A stretch of 42,838 nt of DNA from positions 1-42,838 of the forward strand of contig CAJKHY010000007.1 in the NCBI GenBank assembly GCA_905199855.1, written 5' to 3'. This document shows positions 24,837 through 33,362 of this stretch, in pieces (position 1 is the stretch's first letter; each line of letters begins with the position of its first letter). The position numbers and the translations under genes were made by a program. Under the pieces are notes generated by a model. That model was not told where the DNA came from. It did no database searches and worked only from the letters and a program-made list of their open reading frames with translations. This DNA comes from an uncultured Clostridium sp. (GTDB lineage Bacteria; Bacillota_I; Bacilli_A; RF39; UBA660).

Positions 24837-25922
24837 ATGGAAAATAAAAATATTCTTTTTTCAATTATTGTTCCTGTATACAATACTGCTAATTATGTAG
24901 AAAAATGCTTAAATTCAATATTAACCGCGATTAAAGAAGATTGTGAAGTGATAATTATAAATGATGGGTCAACAGATACTTCAGAAGAGATTATAAAAAG
25001 ATTTATAAAAAAACTACCAGATGACACAAAAAAAAGATTTATATATAAATATAAAAAAAATAAAGGACTTGCAGATACAAAAAATGTTGGTATAGAATTA
25101 GCGCATGGTAAATACATAAGCGTGATAGATTCTGATGATACTATAAGCGAGGAATTTTATAACAATGCTAGAAAAGCAATAAGCGAAGGATATGATATTA
25201 TTATATATGATTTATATATTGTTTTTGAAGATACAAAAAAAACAAACTACACTACACGTGCTATAAGAGAAGATAGTGAAGGAGGGTTGTTAAATAAACT
25301 AATGCACGGAGCAATGCTTGGATCATCATGTAACAAAATAATAAAAAAAGATTTATATAAATATCCTTTTCCATTGGGACAACAATATGAAGATGTTGCA
25401 GTAACTCCTTTTATTTTGTGCGATAGCAAAAAAATTAAATATATTCCAAATCCCAATTATTATTATTTACAAAGAAAAAACTCTATAGTAAATAACAATA
25501 CATTAGATAAAGCGTTTTATAAAATTTGTAAAAATCTAAGTAATGTATTTAATAATATTGAAAACAAAAATAAATATAGTAATATAATAAATATATTTTT
25601 TGTTGAAAGAACACTTGATATGTTTGACTTAACCTTAGTTAATAACAGAAGAAAATTTTGTATAAAAATGAAAGAATTTTATAATGATAATTGTGATATA
25701 ATAAAATATATTATAGATAACGATATTATATACAAGTATGATATGTTTTCCACAAAAAATCAAAAAAAAGTAATATCGATGATATATAACAACTTATATA
25801 ATAAAAAATTCTTCAAAATTAAAATGCTTTTAAAATTTAGAAGATATATAAGATGGAACAGAGCAATGTATGGAACATTTAAAATATTTATTAAATGTGT
25901 AATAGGAGGTATTTATGGATAA
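24837..25922 (+). CDS. Family 2 glycosyltransferase
   Basis: GT-A glycosyltransferase of 361 residues. Motifs: FSIIVPVYNTANYVEKCLNS, INDGSTDTSEEII, GLADTKNVGIELAHGKY and the metal-binding DSDDTISEEF. QQYEDVAVTPFIL carries the later ED pair. It is close in its first 120 residues to the GT2 at 20259, so the two are probably paralogs. Starts at 24828 (GTG) and 24831 are open, but GGGTGAT at 24826-24832 fits the ATG at 24837. The end overlaps the GT32-type gene by 8 bases. Confidence 0.9.
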   Translation: MENKNILFSIIVPVYNTANYVEKCLNSILTAIKEDCEVIIINDGSTDTSEEIIKRFIKKLPDDTKKRFIYKYKKNKGLADTKNVGIELAHGKYISVIDSDDTISEEFYNNARKAISEGYDIIIYDLYIVFEDTKKTNYTTRAIREDSEGGLLNKLMHGAMLGSSCNKIIKKDLYKYPFPLGQQYEDVAVTPFILCDSKKIKYIPNPNYYYLQRKNSIVNNNTLDKAFYKICKNLSNVFNNIENKNKYSNIINIFFVERTLDMFDLTLVNNRRKFCIKMKEFYNDNCDIIKYIIDNDIIYKYDMFSTKNQKKVISMIYNNLYNKKFFKIKMLLKFRRYIRWNRAMYGTFKIFIKCVIGGIYG

Positions 25923-26667
25923 ATATATACATTATTGTTGGTTCGGTGGCAAGAAAATGCCTAGAAAGTTCAAAAAATATATTAGAACTTGGAAAAAATA
26001 CATGCCTGATTATAAAATTATGGAGTGGAATGAAAATAATTTTGATATTAACATTACTAAATTTTCTAAAGGAGCCTACGAAAGTAAAAAATGGGCATTT
26101 GTTAGTGATGTAGCTAGAATATATGCATTAAAAGAATATGGTGGTGTATATTTTGATACAGACATTGAAGTAACAAAAAAAATTGATAATATTTTAAATA
26201 ATTCTATGTGGTTTGGACGCGAAGATGAAAATTATTTAGCTTCAGCCATGTTTGGAGTAAAAGAAAAAAATAACAAACACATAAACAATATTTTTAACAT
26301 TTACAAAAAAGCAAAATTCAATAAAGAAGATTTGTATTCCATAACAAGCCCAAAAATAATAACAAACTATTTTAGAAATTTAGGTCTAACAAATGTGGAT
26401 GAAAATCAGGTTTTAGAAGATGACATACATATTTATAAAAAAGAGTATTTTAACCCGAAATCATATGATGGCTCTAACGAAACGTTTAGTAAAAACACTT
26501 GTATTGTACATCACTTCGATGCCACTTGGACATCTATAGATGAAAAAGTTGCAATTTGGTTTGTAAGAAGGAGAATGGGGTCTCTAGCAAAGCCCACTTT
26601 CGCAATTTTTAGATTTTTAAGAAAGGTTAAACATAAAATCAAGAAAATATTTAGGTATGAAAAATAG
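25915..26667 (+). CDS. GT32-type glycosyltransferase (capsular polysaccharide synthesis family)
   Basis: GT-A enzyme with the Gly_transf_sug/OCH1-like domain. The 250-residue protein starts with YIHYCWFGGKKMPRKFKKYI, has MEWNENNFDI, KKWAFVSDVARIYALKEYGG and the DXD motif in YFDTDIEV (about 78-85), and SPKIIT and FNPKSYDGS near the end. AATAGGAGG gives a strong start. These enzymes decorate capsule, teichoic or lipid-linked glycans. It is translationally coupled to the GT2 before it. Confidence 0.88.
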   Translation: MDKYIHYCWFGGKKMPRKFKKYIRTWKKYMPDYKIMEWNENNFDINITKFSKGAYESKKWAFVSDVARIYALKEYGGVYFDTDIEVTKKIDNILNNSMWFGREDENYLASAMFGVKEKNNKHINNIFNIYKKAKFNKEDLYSITSPKIITNYFRNLGLTNVDENQVLEDDIHIYKKEYFNPKSYDGSNETFSKNTCIVHHFDATWTSIDEKVAIWFVRRRMGSLAKPTFAIFRFLRKVKHKIKKIFRYEK

Positions 26668-26780
26668 AGAATATTAAAGGAAAACATACATTAAAACAAC
26701 TTTTATCAAAAAAGAAAAAAGCAATAAAAATGTATGAATGCAAAATGAAATGAGAAAACAATTCTTACGAGGTGAAAAAA

Positions 26781-28565
26781 ATGAATCATATTGTTACTAA
26801 AATAGGGGAAATACTAATAAAGAACAAAAATATGGTTTTAGTATTTATGGCATCATTGACATATTATGTAATTTGTATGTTAAATTCTTTAAAGGCCTAT
26901 GATGTCTGTTCGTGGATAATATATTTTGGATTAATTATTTTATATTTAAAAACAGATATATTTAGTAAAAAAATGCAAAAAGAAAGTATTACTTTAGCTA
27001 TATTATTTTCTTTTATAATCGTATTTGGCGGGATAGCATATAAGTTGATGGACAATAGAGAATTGAGTCTCTTTAGACAATTATTAACGATTAAAAATTT
27101 AATAGATTTTTTTGGAATATTTAATTTATTGTTTATTATATTAAAGAATGTTTTAGTTTATTTATATGATTTTATATTAAAAAAAACAACAAGTAAAATA
27201 AATAAGGAAAGAATTGTTTTTGCTCTTAGTTTTGCTATTATTTTTATTTCGTGGATACCATACTTTTTAGCATTCTATCCAGGAACTATAACTCCAGATT
27301 CAATGGAAGAGTTAACTACGATTATAAATAATTTTACAAATATATCAGATCACCACCCAGTAATTCATACGCTTTTTGTTGCATTGCCGTATAAAATTGG
27401 ATTTAAATTTTTTGGGAATGTTATAGCCGCAGTGGCAACATCAACAATTTTCCAAATGACTACATTAGCATCAATATTTTCTTCACTTATTGTATTTTTA
27501 CATAAAAGAAAGGTGAATGACTATATACTATTAATAATTGTTTTATATTATTCTTTGATCCCGGTGCACGGATATTATAGTATCGTTATGTGGAAAGATG
27601 TTATGTTTGCTGGCACTTTACTTTTATTAACTATGGAAACTATTAAAATTATTGAAAAAGAGGAGAAGTTACAATTTAATAGTGTTGTTAGTTTTATTAT
27701 TGTTTCAATTTTCTGTGTATTTTTTAGAAATAATGCAATTTATATGTACATTATTTTAGCATTTGCAAGTTTAATTATTTTTAAAAAGCATATTAAAATA
27801 TTTGGAGTTGCATTCTTTATAGTTTTTTCTATATACCTAATTATCAAAAAACCTGTCTTCAATTACCTAAATATAACAAAAAGTTCATCTGCAGAATATA
27901 TTGGTATGCCACTTCAACAAGTAGGTAGGATGGCTTTTAAAAATGTTAAATTTACTGAAGATGAAAAAGAACTTATTAACGAGTTAATGCCTCTCGAAGT
28001 TATGGCAGTTAGTTACAATCCAAGATTATCTGATGGGATAAAATTCAACGAAAATTATAATAGTGCTATATTTGATAATAATAAACTGGAATATTTAAAA
28101 TTATATCTAAAATTAGTATATGAACATCCCAGCGTAGCACTAGAATCTTATGCCATAAGCACATTGGGTTATTGGTACCCTGGAGTAGAATATTGGTCAG
28201 TAACTAGTAGCATAATAGAAAACAATTATGGATTAGAGATGCATTCCAAACTTCCTGAAAATGCTAAAAAAGTTATTACAAAATTGGAATCAAGAGAATT
28301 ACCTATTGTAAATATTGAATGGAGTATAGGCTTTTGTTTTTGGATTATTTTGATTTTTGGAGTTATATCTGCAGAGAAAAACAAAATTAAAGGAGTGTAC
28401 CCATTTGTGCCAATATTTGGGATCTGGTTGACTATGATGATAGCATCCCCTGTTTTTGCTGAATTTAGATATATATATGGAGCATATACTTGTCTGCCAT
28501 TACTATTGTTATCTCCCTATATTATATCAAATGAATGCAGTAAAAAAATCATAGCAAAATTATAA
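26781..28565 (+). CDS. DUF6020-like polytopic membrane protein
   Basis: A 594-residue membrane protein with about twelve hydrophobic segments. A conserved outside-type loop, FYPGTITPDSMEEL followed by DHHPVIHTL (about 166-195), and a WKDVMFAG segment match the DUF6020 (PF19484) pattern. Acid, DHHP and YPG motifs at the ends of membrane helices recall GT-C enzymes or acyl-transfer proteins, but the function is unknown. The frame opens at a GTG at 26772; GAGGTGA precedes the ATG at 26781. Codons end in T/A more often than in the genes to the left. The 113-base gap before it holds nothing evident. Confidence 0.7.
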   Translation: MNHIVTKIGEILIKNKNMVLVFMASLTYYVICMLNSLKAYDVCSWIIYFGLIILYLKTDIFSKKMQKESITLAILFSFIIVFGGIAYKLMDNRELSLFRQLLTIKNLIDFFGIFNLLFIILKNVLVYLYDFILKKTTSKINKERIVFALSFAIIFISWIPYFLAFYPGTITPDSMEELTTIINNFTNISDHHPVIHTLFVALPYKIGFKFFGNVIAAVATSTIFQMTTLASIFSSLIVFLHKRKVNDYILLIIVLYYSLIPVHGYYSIVMWKDVMFAGTLLLLTMETIKIIEKEEKLQFNSVVSFIIVSIFCVFFRNNAIYMYIILAFASLIIFKKHIKIFGVAFFIVFSIYLIIKKPVFNYLNITKSSSAEYIGMPLQQVGRMAFKNVKFTEDEKELINELMPLEVMAVSYNPRLSDGIKFNENYNSAIFDNNKLEYLKLYLKLVYEHPSVALESYAISTLGYWYPGVEYWSVTSSIIENNYGLEMHSKLPENAKKVITKLESRELPIVNIEWSIGFCFWIILIFGVISAEKNKIKGVYPFVPIFGIWLTMMIASPVFAEFRYIYGAYTCLPLLLLSPYIISNECSKKIIAKL

Positions 28566-28566
28566 G

Positions 28567-28716
28567 TTGCTCGTTCCTATGATATTAGTATTTGCACTAT
28601 GGCTTACTCTGGTTGCCTCTCCTGTGTATGCTGAATTTAGATATTTATATTGTATTTATGTTCCGCTACCATTATTTTTAGCAATAATGGTAGATACTAA
28701 AAAATTTAATTGTTAA
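28567..28716 (+). pseudogene. Decayed C-terminal copy of the DUF6020-like gene
   Basis: Directly after the stop of the intact gene, 49 codons read LLVPMILVFALWLTLVASPV and then AEFRYLYCIYVPLPL to a TAA. The intact gene ends with FGIWLTMMIASPVFAEFRY followed by IYGAYTCLPLLLL. The similarity is at protein and DNA level (CTGAATTTAGATAT shared). It is a remnant of a second, tandem homolog whose front was deleted. Confidence 0.85.
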
Positions 28717-28738
28717 TACAAAATATTTTTGCTATAAT
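28710..28738 (+). promoter_or_regulatory. Promoter of the GT2/GtrA/PssDE/galE operon
   Basis: TTGTTA at 28710-28715, 17-base spacer, TATAAT at 28733-28738 with TGC before it. The -35 overlaps the stop codon of the pseudogene remnant. Confidence 0.7.
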
Positions 28739-28767
28739 AATTATGTAATTGAAAGGTAGTGTTTTAA

Positions 28768-29703
28768 ATGGAAAAGAAAAAAATAGCAGTTTTAATACCA
28801 TGCTATAATGAAAGTAAAACTGTAGAAAAAGTAATAAAAGATTATAAAGAAACCTTACCTGAAGCGGACATTTATGTATATGATAATAATTCTACTGATG
28901 GTACTGACAAAATTGCAAAAAAAGCCGGAGCTATTGTTAAATACGAATATAAACAAGGTAAGGGTAATGTAATTAGGTCAATGTTTAGACAAATTGATGC
29001 TGATTGCTATTTAATGATAGATGGGGATGATACGTATCCAAAAGAACATGCCCGTGAAATGTGTGATTTAATTTTAAATGGTAAAGCAGATATGGTTATA
29101 GGAGATAGATTATCTTCCACATATTTTACTGAAAATAAAAGACCATTTCATAATTTAGGAAATAGACTAGTTAGATTTTTAATTAATAAATTATTTAAAA
29201 ATAATATTAAAGATATAATGACAGGATATCGTGCATTTAGTTATGAATTTGTTAAAGGATTTCCTGTATTATCAAAAGGATTTGAAATAGAAACCGAAAT
29301 GACTATTCATGCTGTAGATAAAAATTTTAAATTAGTTGAGGTTCCAGTTACTTATCGTGATAGACCTGCCGGTAGTGTTTCAAAATTAAACACTTATAGA
29401 GATGGATTTAGAGTGTTAAAAACAATAGCTATTTTATTTAAAGAATATAAACCAGGGTTTTTCTTTAGTATATTAGGAATTTTGTCCTTAATGTGTTCTT
29501 TATTGCTAGGAGTACCTGTAGTGATAGAATATATGAATACTGGTATTGTGCCAAGATTTCCTAGTTTGATAGTATCAGGTGTGTTTTTAATTATCTCTTT
29601 ACTTTTATGGATAACGGGAATAATGCTACAAGTCATTGCCAAAAAGCACAAACAGTTATATGAATTATATTTAAACATGATGGTGAAAAACAGAAATGAA
29701 TAA
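28768..29703 (+). CDS. Polyprenyl-phosphate glycosyltransferase-like GT2 with two membrane helices
   Basis: GT2 enzyme of the DPM1/GtrB type, which puts a sugar on undecaprenyl phosphate on the inner face. The 311-residue protein has AVLIPCYNESKTVEKVI, YDNNSTDGT, the metal site MIDGDDTYP (about 89-97), GDRLSSTYF, MTGYRAFSYEFVK and PVTYRDRPAGSVSKL. Two C-terminal membrane helices follow at about 228-250 and 269-295. It is followed with an 8-base overlap by a GtrA-family gene, as in glucosyl-modification systems where GtrA flips the lipid-linked sugar. Confidence 0.9.
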   Translation: MEKKKIAVLIPCYNESKTVEKVIKDYKETLPEADIYVYDNNSTDGTDKIAKKAGAIVKYEYKQGKGNVIRSMFRQIDADCYLMIDGDDTYPKEHAREMCDLILNGKADMVIGDRLSSTYFTENKRPFHNLGNRLVRFLINKLFKNNIKDIMTGYRAFSYEFVKGFPVLSKGFEIETEMTIHAVDKNFKLVEVPVTYRDRPAGSVSKLNTYRDGFRVLKTIAILFKEYKPGFFFSILGILSLMCSLLLGVPVVIEYMNTGIVPRFPSLIVSGVFLIISLLLWITGIMLQVIAKKHKQLYELYLNMMVKNRNE

Positions 29704-30088
29704 CAACTTAATTAAACAAATATTAAAATTTGGTGTAGTTGGAGGAATTGCATTTATTATTGACTACACTTTGCTATATGTTTGTACTGAATATTTAAAT
29801 ATATATGTATTGTATTCCTCAATAATATCATTTTCTATTTCGGTAATATTTAATTATATTATGAGTATTAAATGGGTATTTGATGTTAATCATAAGCAAA
29901 CGTATAAAGACTTTACCATATTTATTATTTTCAGTATTATAGGACTAGGGATAAATCAATTAATAATGTATCTTGGAATAGAAAGATTACATATATATTA
30001 TATGCTTGTAAAAATAGCATCAACAGGTATAGTCATGGTATATAATTTTATTACAAGAAAGATATTTATTGAAAAGAAAAACTGGTGA
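29696..30088 (+). CDS. GtrA family membrane protein (lipid-linked sugar flippase-like)
   Basis: Small membrane protein of 130 residues with four hydrophobic helices and the GtrA signature (IKQILKFGVVGGIAFIIDY near the start, ISFSISVIFNYIMSIKWVFD in the middle). GtrA proteins are thought to flip undecaprenyl-phosphate-sugar across the membrane. It overlaps the GT2 gene by 8 bases, so translation is coupled. Confidence 0.92.
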   Translation: MNNNLIKQILKFGVVGGIAFIIDYTLLYVCTEYLNIYVLYSSIISFSISVIFNYIMSIKWVFDVNHKQTYKDFTIFIIFSIIGLGINQLIMYLGIERLHIYYMLVKIASTGIVMVYNFITRKIFIEKKNW

Positions 30089-30092
30089 TTAT

Positions 30093-31217
30093 ATGAAAAA
30101 AATAACATTCTTAGTATTACATTTAGGTTATGGAGGAATCGAAACCGCTACTATTAATACAGCTAATAGCTTGTGTGATAAATACGATATTGAAATTATG
30201 TCGTTTTATAATTTAGATAATAATCAAGCAAATAAACTAAATAGTAAAATTAGAGTAAAATATCTTTATAATGGAAATCCCAATAAAGAAGAATTTCTTA
30301 AATCATTACATAATCATAAGATATTTAATACATTAAAAGAAGGAATTAAAGCAGGACAAATACTACTAAAAAAGAGATTTAAAGTAATTGAATACATAAA
30401 GAATTGCAACAGCAATTATATAGTTTCCACAAGATGCGAATTTAGTACTTTGCTAAGTAAATATGGTAATAATAATACCGTAAAAATAGCACAGGAACAT
30501 AGATATCATAACAATGATAAAAAATATATTAACACAATAAAAAATAAATATAACAACATAGATTACCTATTTGCCCTAACAAAATGCTTATATAATGATT
30601 ATAAAGAATTTCTTAAAAATAATAAACATACTAAAGTAGAACTTGTACCTAACATGTTATATGAAATACCTAAATGTAATAGTAAATTAGATAAAAAGAA
30701 TATCATTACTATTAGCAGATTAGACTATGGCAAAAAAAATGATGATATTATAAAATCTTTCTCTAAAATAAAAGAAAGCAATTGGAAACTATATATTATT
30801 GGTGATGGCAAAGAATTTAATAGCTTAAAAAAATTAATCAATGATTTAAACTTAAATAATAAAGTTATACTCACTGGTTATAAAAATAAAGAAGAAATTA
30901 ATAAGTACATGTTAGATTCCAGCTTATTTCTAATGGCATCCATAACAGAAGGATTACCAATGGTTTTACTAGAAGCAATGAGTTATGGTATACCTTGTAT
31001 AGCATACGATGTTCCAAGTGGAGTAAATGATATAATTGAAGATGGAAGAAATGGCTATATCATTAAAAATAGAAATGAATTAGAGTATATAAAAAGAATA
31101 GAAGAAGTCATAAACGATTCTAAGTTAAGAAATAAATTAGGTTTAAATGCCAAAGAAAAAGCAAAAGAATTTTCCAAAGAAAAAATAGTTAATATATGGA
31201 AAAATATTTTGAAATAG
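30093..31217 (+). CDS. Family 4 glycosyltransferase
   Basis: GT-B enzyme of 374 residues. The N-domain strand FLVLHLGYGGIETATINTAN contains the acceptor loop GG-E. The C-domain has ITISRLDYGKKNDDIIKSFS, IIGDGKEFN, VILTGYKNKEEINKYM and the donor block SITEGLPMVLLEAMSYGIPC. A TTG at 30069 is open, but GGTGATT precedes the ATG at 30093. It overlaps nothing and starts 4 bases after GtrA. The donor sugar is not predictable. Confidence 0.9.
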   Translation: MKKITFLVLHLGYGGIETATINTANSLCDKYDIEIMSFYNLDNNQANKLNSKIRVKYLYNGNPNKEEFLKSLHNHKIFNTLKEGIKAGQILLKKRFKVIEYIKNCNSNYIVSTRCEFSTLLSKYGNNNTVKIAQEHRYHNNDKKYINTIKNKYNNIDYLFALTKCLYNDYKEFLKNNKHTKVELVPNMLYEIPKCNSKLDKKNIITISRLDYGKKNDDIIKSFSKIKESNWKLYIIGDGKEFNSLKKLINDLNLNNKVILTGYKNKEEINKYMLDSSLFLMASITEGLPMVLLEAMSYGIPCIAYDVPSGVNDIIEDGRNGYIIKNRNELEYIKRIEEVINDSKLRNKLGLNAKEKAKEFSKEKIVNIWKNILK

Positions 31218-31229
31218 ATGAGGTAATGT

Positions 31230-31700
31230 ATGAAAAAAGTTTTATTTATCGCTAGTTCAGGTGGACACCTAAGTGAATTAATGCAATTAGAGAAAATGTT
31301 TAAAAATTATGATTCTTATCTAGTTACCGAAAAAAGTAAATCAACCTTATTTTTAAAAGATAAATATACTAATAAAGTTCACTATTTAATATTTGGAACA
31401 AGATACCATCCATTTACTTACTTTTTTAAATTAATATACAATACTTTTAAATCCTTGTTTATTTATATTAAAATAAAGCCTAAATATATAGTTACAACTG
31501 GAGCCCATACTGCAGGGCCAATGTGTCTTATTGGAAAAATATTTGGAAGCAAGATAATATTTATTGAAAGTTTTGCCAATTCTTCTAGCAAGTCCATAAC
31601 AGGTAAAATAGTATATAAATTTGCTGATTTATTTATTGTACAATGGGAAAACATGCTAAATATATATCCTAAATCAGTATACGGGGGGTGGATATATTAA
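31230..31700 (+). CDS. PssD/Alg14-like glycosyltransferase subunit
   Basis: Membrane-recruiting half of a split GT28-type glycosyltransferase. The 156-residue protein starts with VLFIASSGGHLSELMQL (acceptor-site GGH), has VTTGAHTAGPMCLIGKIFGSKIIFIESFANSSSKS and ends in VQWENMLNIYPKSVYGGWIY. This is the Alg14 fold seen in PssD and CpsF. The partner gene starts within its stop codon (TAATG), so the two subunits are made together. Confidence 0.92.
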   Translation: MKKVLFIASSGGHLSELMQLEKMFKNYDSYLVTEKSKSTLFLKDKYTNKVHYLIFGTRYHPFTYFFKLIYNTFKSLFIYIKIKPKYIVTTGAHTAGPMCLIGKIFGSKIIFIESFANSSSKSITGKIVYKFADLFIVQWENMLNIYPKSVYGGWIY

Positions 31701-32176
31701 TGATATTAGTAACACTAGGAACACAAGACAAAGAATTTAAAAGATTACTTGATATTATCGAAGATGCCATTGAAAATGACATTATCAAAGAAGAAGTCGT
31801 TGTCCAAGCAGGTTCCACCAAATATGATAGCAAAAATATGAAAATATTTGATGTTATACCAATGAATGAATTTGATAAACTCATGAAAAAATGTGATATT
31901 TTAATAACCCATGGTGGTGTAGGTTCCATAATTACAGGACTAAAAAACAACAAAAAAATAATTGCCATGGCAAGACTTAAAATTTATAAGGAAAGTGCCA
32001 ATGACCATCAATTACAGATAATAGACAACTTCAGCAAAGAAGGTTATCTCTTAAAACTAGATAACAACAATTTAGCTGAAGTATTAAATGAAGCCAAGCA
32101 CTTTAAACCAAAAAAATTTATCAGTAATACAGATAACATGATTAAATTAATTAGTGATTACATAAGTAAAAATTAG
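31700..32176 (+). CDS. PssE/Alg13-like glycosyltransferase subunit
   Basis: Donor-binding half of the split glycosyltransferase. The 158-residue protein has ILVTLGTQDKEFKRLLDII, QAGSTKY, the UDP-sugar segment CDILITHGGVGSIITGL, ARLKIYKESANDHQLQI and the C-terminal helix. The long G-run (GGGGGG) and GTGG at 31683-31691 is the ribosome site; a GTG at 31688 falls inside it, so the ATG at 31700 is the start. Together with the PssD partner it adds a sugar, often galactose or glucuronate, to a lipid-linked acceptor. Confidence 0.93.
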   Translation: MILVTLGTQDKEFKRLLDIIEDAIENDIIKEEVVVQAGSTKYDSKNMKIFDVIPMNEFDKLMKKCDILITHGGVGSIITGLKNNKKIIAMARLKIYKESANDHQLQIIDNFSKEGYLLKLDNNNLAEVLNEAKHFKPKKFISNTDNMIKLISDYISKN

Positions 32177-32186
32177 GAGGAAATAT

Positions 32187-33194
32187 ATGGAAAAAATATT
32201 AGTAACAGGAGGTTGTGGTTACATAGGAAGCCACACCTGTGTAGAATTGTTAAATGAGGGATACGAAGTTATAGTTATGGACAACTTATCCAATTCTAAA
32301 GAAGAAGTAATAGATAAAATAGAAGAAATTACTAATAAAAAAGTTAAGTTTTACAAAGGAGATCTACGTAATAATGAATTGGTAACAAGAATATTTAAAG
32401 AAAATAAAATCGAAGCCGTTATTCACTTTGCAGGATTAAAAGCAGTTGGCGAATCGGTCAACAAACCTTTAGAATATTATGATAATAACATTAATTCAAC
32501 ACTAGTATTACTTGAAATCATGAAAGAATTTAATTGCAAAAACATCATATTTTCTTCAAGTGCCACGGTATATGGAAAGCCAAAAAAATTACCAATTAAA
32601 GAAGATTTTCCACTAAGTACAACCAATCCATATGGAACAACCAAACTATTTATTGAAAGAATACTTGAAGACTTATATTACTCAGATAAAAAATACAATA
32701 TAACAATCCTAAGATATTTTAATCCTATCGGGGCGCATGAAAGTGGTCTAATAGGAGAAGATCCAAACGGAACACCAAACAATTTACTTCCATACATAGT
32801 TAAAGTAGCGGTGGGTGAATTACCATGTTTAAGCATATATGGTGATGATTATGATACTCCAGATGGAACTGGTGTTAGAGATTATATCCACGTAGTAGAC
32901 CTTGCAAAAGGACACATAAGTTCCTTAAAGCATATGGACGGACTAAAATATTACAACCTAGGAACAGGGACAGGTTATAGCGTATTAGAAATAGTTAAAA
33001 CATTTGAAGAAGTAAACAATGTAATCATCAACAAAAAAATTGTAGCAAGAAGACCTGGTGATATTGATGCTTGCTATGCAGATCCTACAAAAGCATATAA
33101 AGAACTAGGTTGGAAAGCTACAAAAGGCATTAAAGAAATGTGCAAAGATTCCTATAATTATGTAATAAAAAGCCAAGGGAAAAAGCGTATATAA
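32187..33194 (+). CDS. galE: UDP-glucose 4-epimerase
   Basis: Interconverts UDP-glucose and UDP-galactose (Leloir pathway), supplying UDP-galactose to the neighbouring transferases. The 335-residue protein is a short-chain dehydrogenase with the NAD-binding TGGCGYIGSH (about 7-16), MDNLSNS and HFAGLKAVGES. Catalytic SSATVYG and PYGTTK (Tyr near 149, Lys near 153) follow, then the long ILRYFNPIGAHESGLIGEDP block. Last in the polysaccharide locus. AGGAGG-like AGGAGGAAA gives a strong start. Confidence 0.95.
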   Translation: MEKILVTGGCGYIGSHTCVELLNEGYEVIVMDNLSNSKEEVIDKIEEITNKKVKFYKGDLRNNELVTRIFKENKIEAVIHFAGLKAVGESVNKPLEYYDNNINSTLVLLEIMKEFNCKNIIFSSSATVYGKPKKLPIKEDFPLSTTNPYGTTKLFIERILEDLYYSDKKYNITILRYFNPIGAHESGLIGEDPNGTPNNLLPYIVKVAVGELPCLSIYGDDYDTPDGTGVRDYIHVVDLAKGHISSLKHMDGLKYYNLGTGTGYSVLEIVKTFEEVNNVIINKKIVARRPGDIDACYADPTKAYKELGWKATKGIKEMCKDSYNYVIKSQGKKRI

Positions 33195-33277
33195 ATATAT
33201 TAGAATATGATTATGAAAAATAGAATTAGACGAACAAATCTAATTTTTTTCTTTATTTATAAGGCTTTGCTAAATTT

Positions 33278-33335
33278 CAAACAAAAGTTTGTAAAAAAGT
33301 ATTGTTTTTTTCAAAAAAGTATAGTAAAATATAAT
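33278..33335 (+). promoter_or_regulatory. recA upstream region: hairpin, 20-bp-spaced direct repeat and -10 box
   Basis: CAAAC-AAAA-GTTTG forms an inverted repeat at 33278-33291. AAAAAAGTAT occurs at 33293-33302 and again at 33313-33322, exactly 20 bp apart (two helical turns). TATAAT lies at 33330-33335, with no good -35 at 17 bases. I find no LexA box (GAACATATGTTC-like), so SOS control in the B. subtilis style is not visible. Confidence 0.5.
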
Positions 33336-33362
33336 TGTACTGTGAGAAAAGGAGAGAAAAAA

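Noticed and set aside
33207..33362. Upstream extension of the recA frame by 52 residues
   Set aside because: The family N-terminus and the AAAGGAGAG ribosome site lie at 33363, and the promoter elements fall within the extension.
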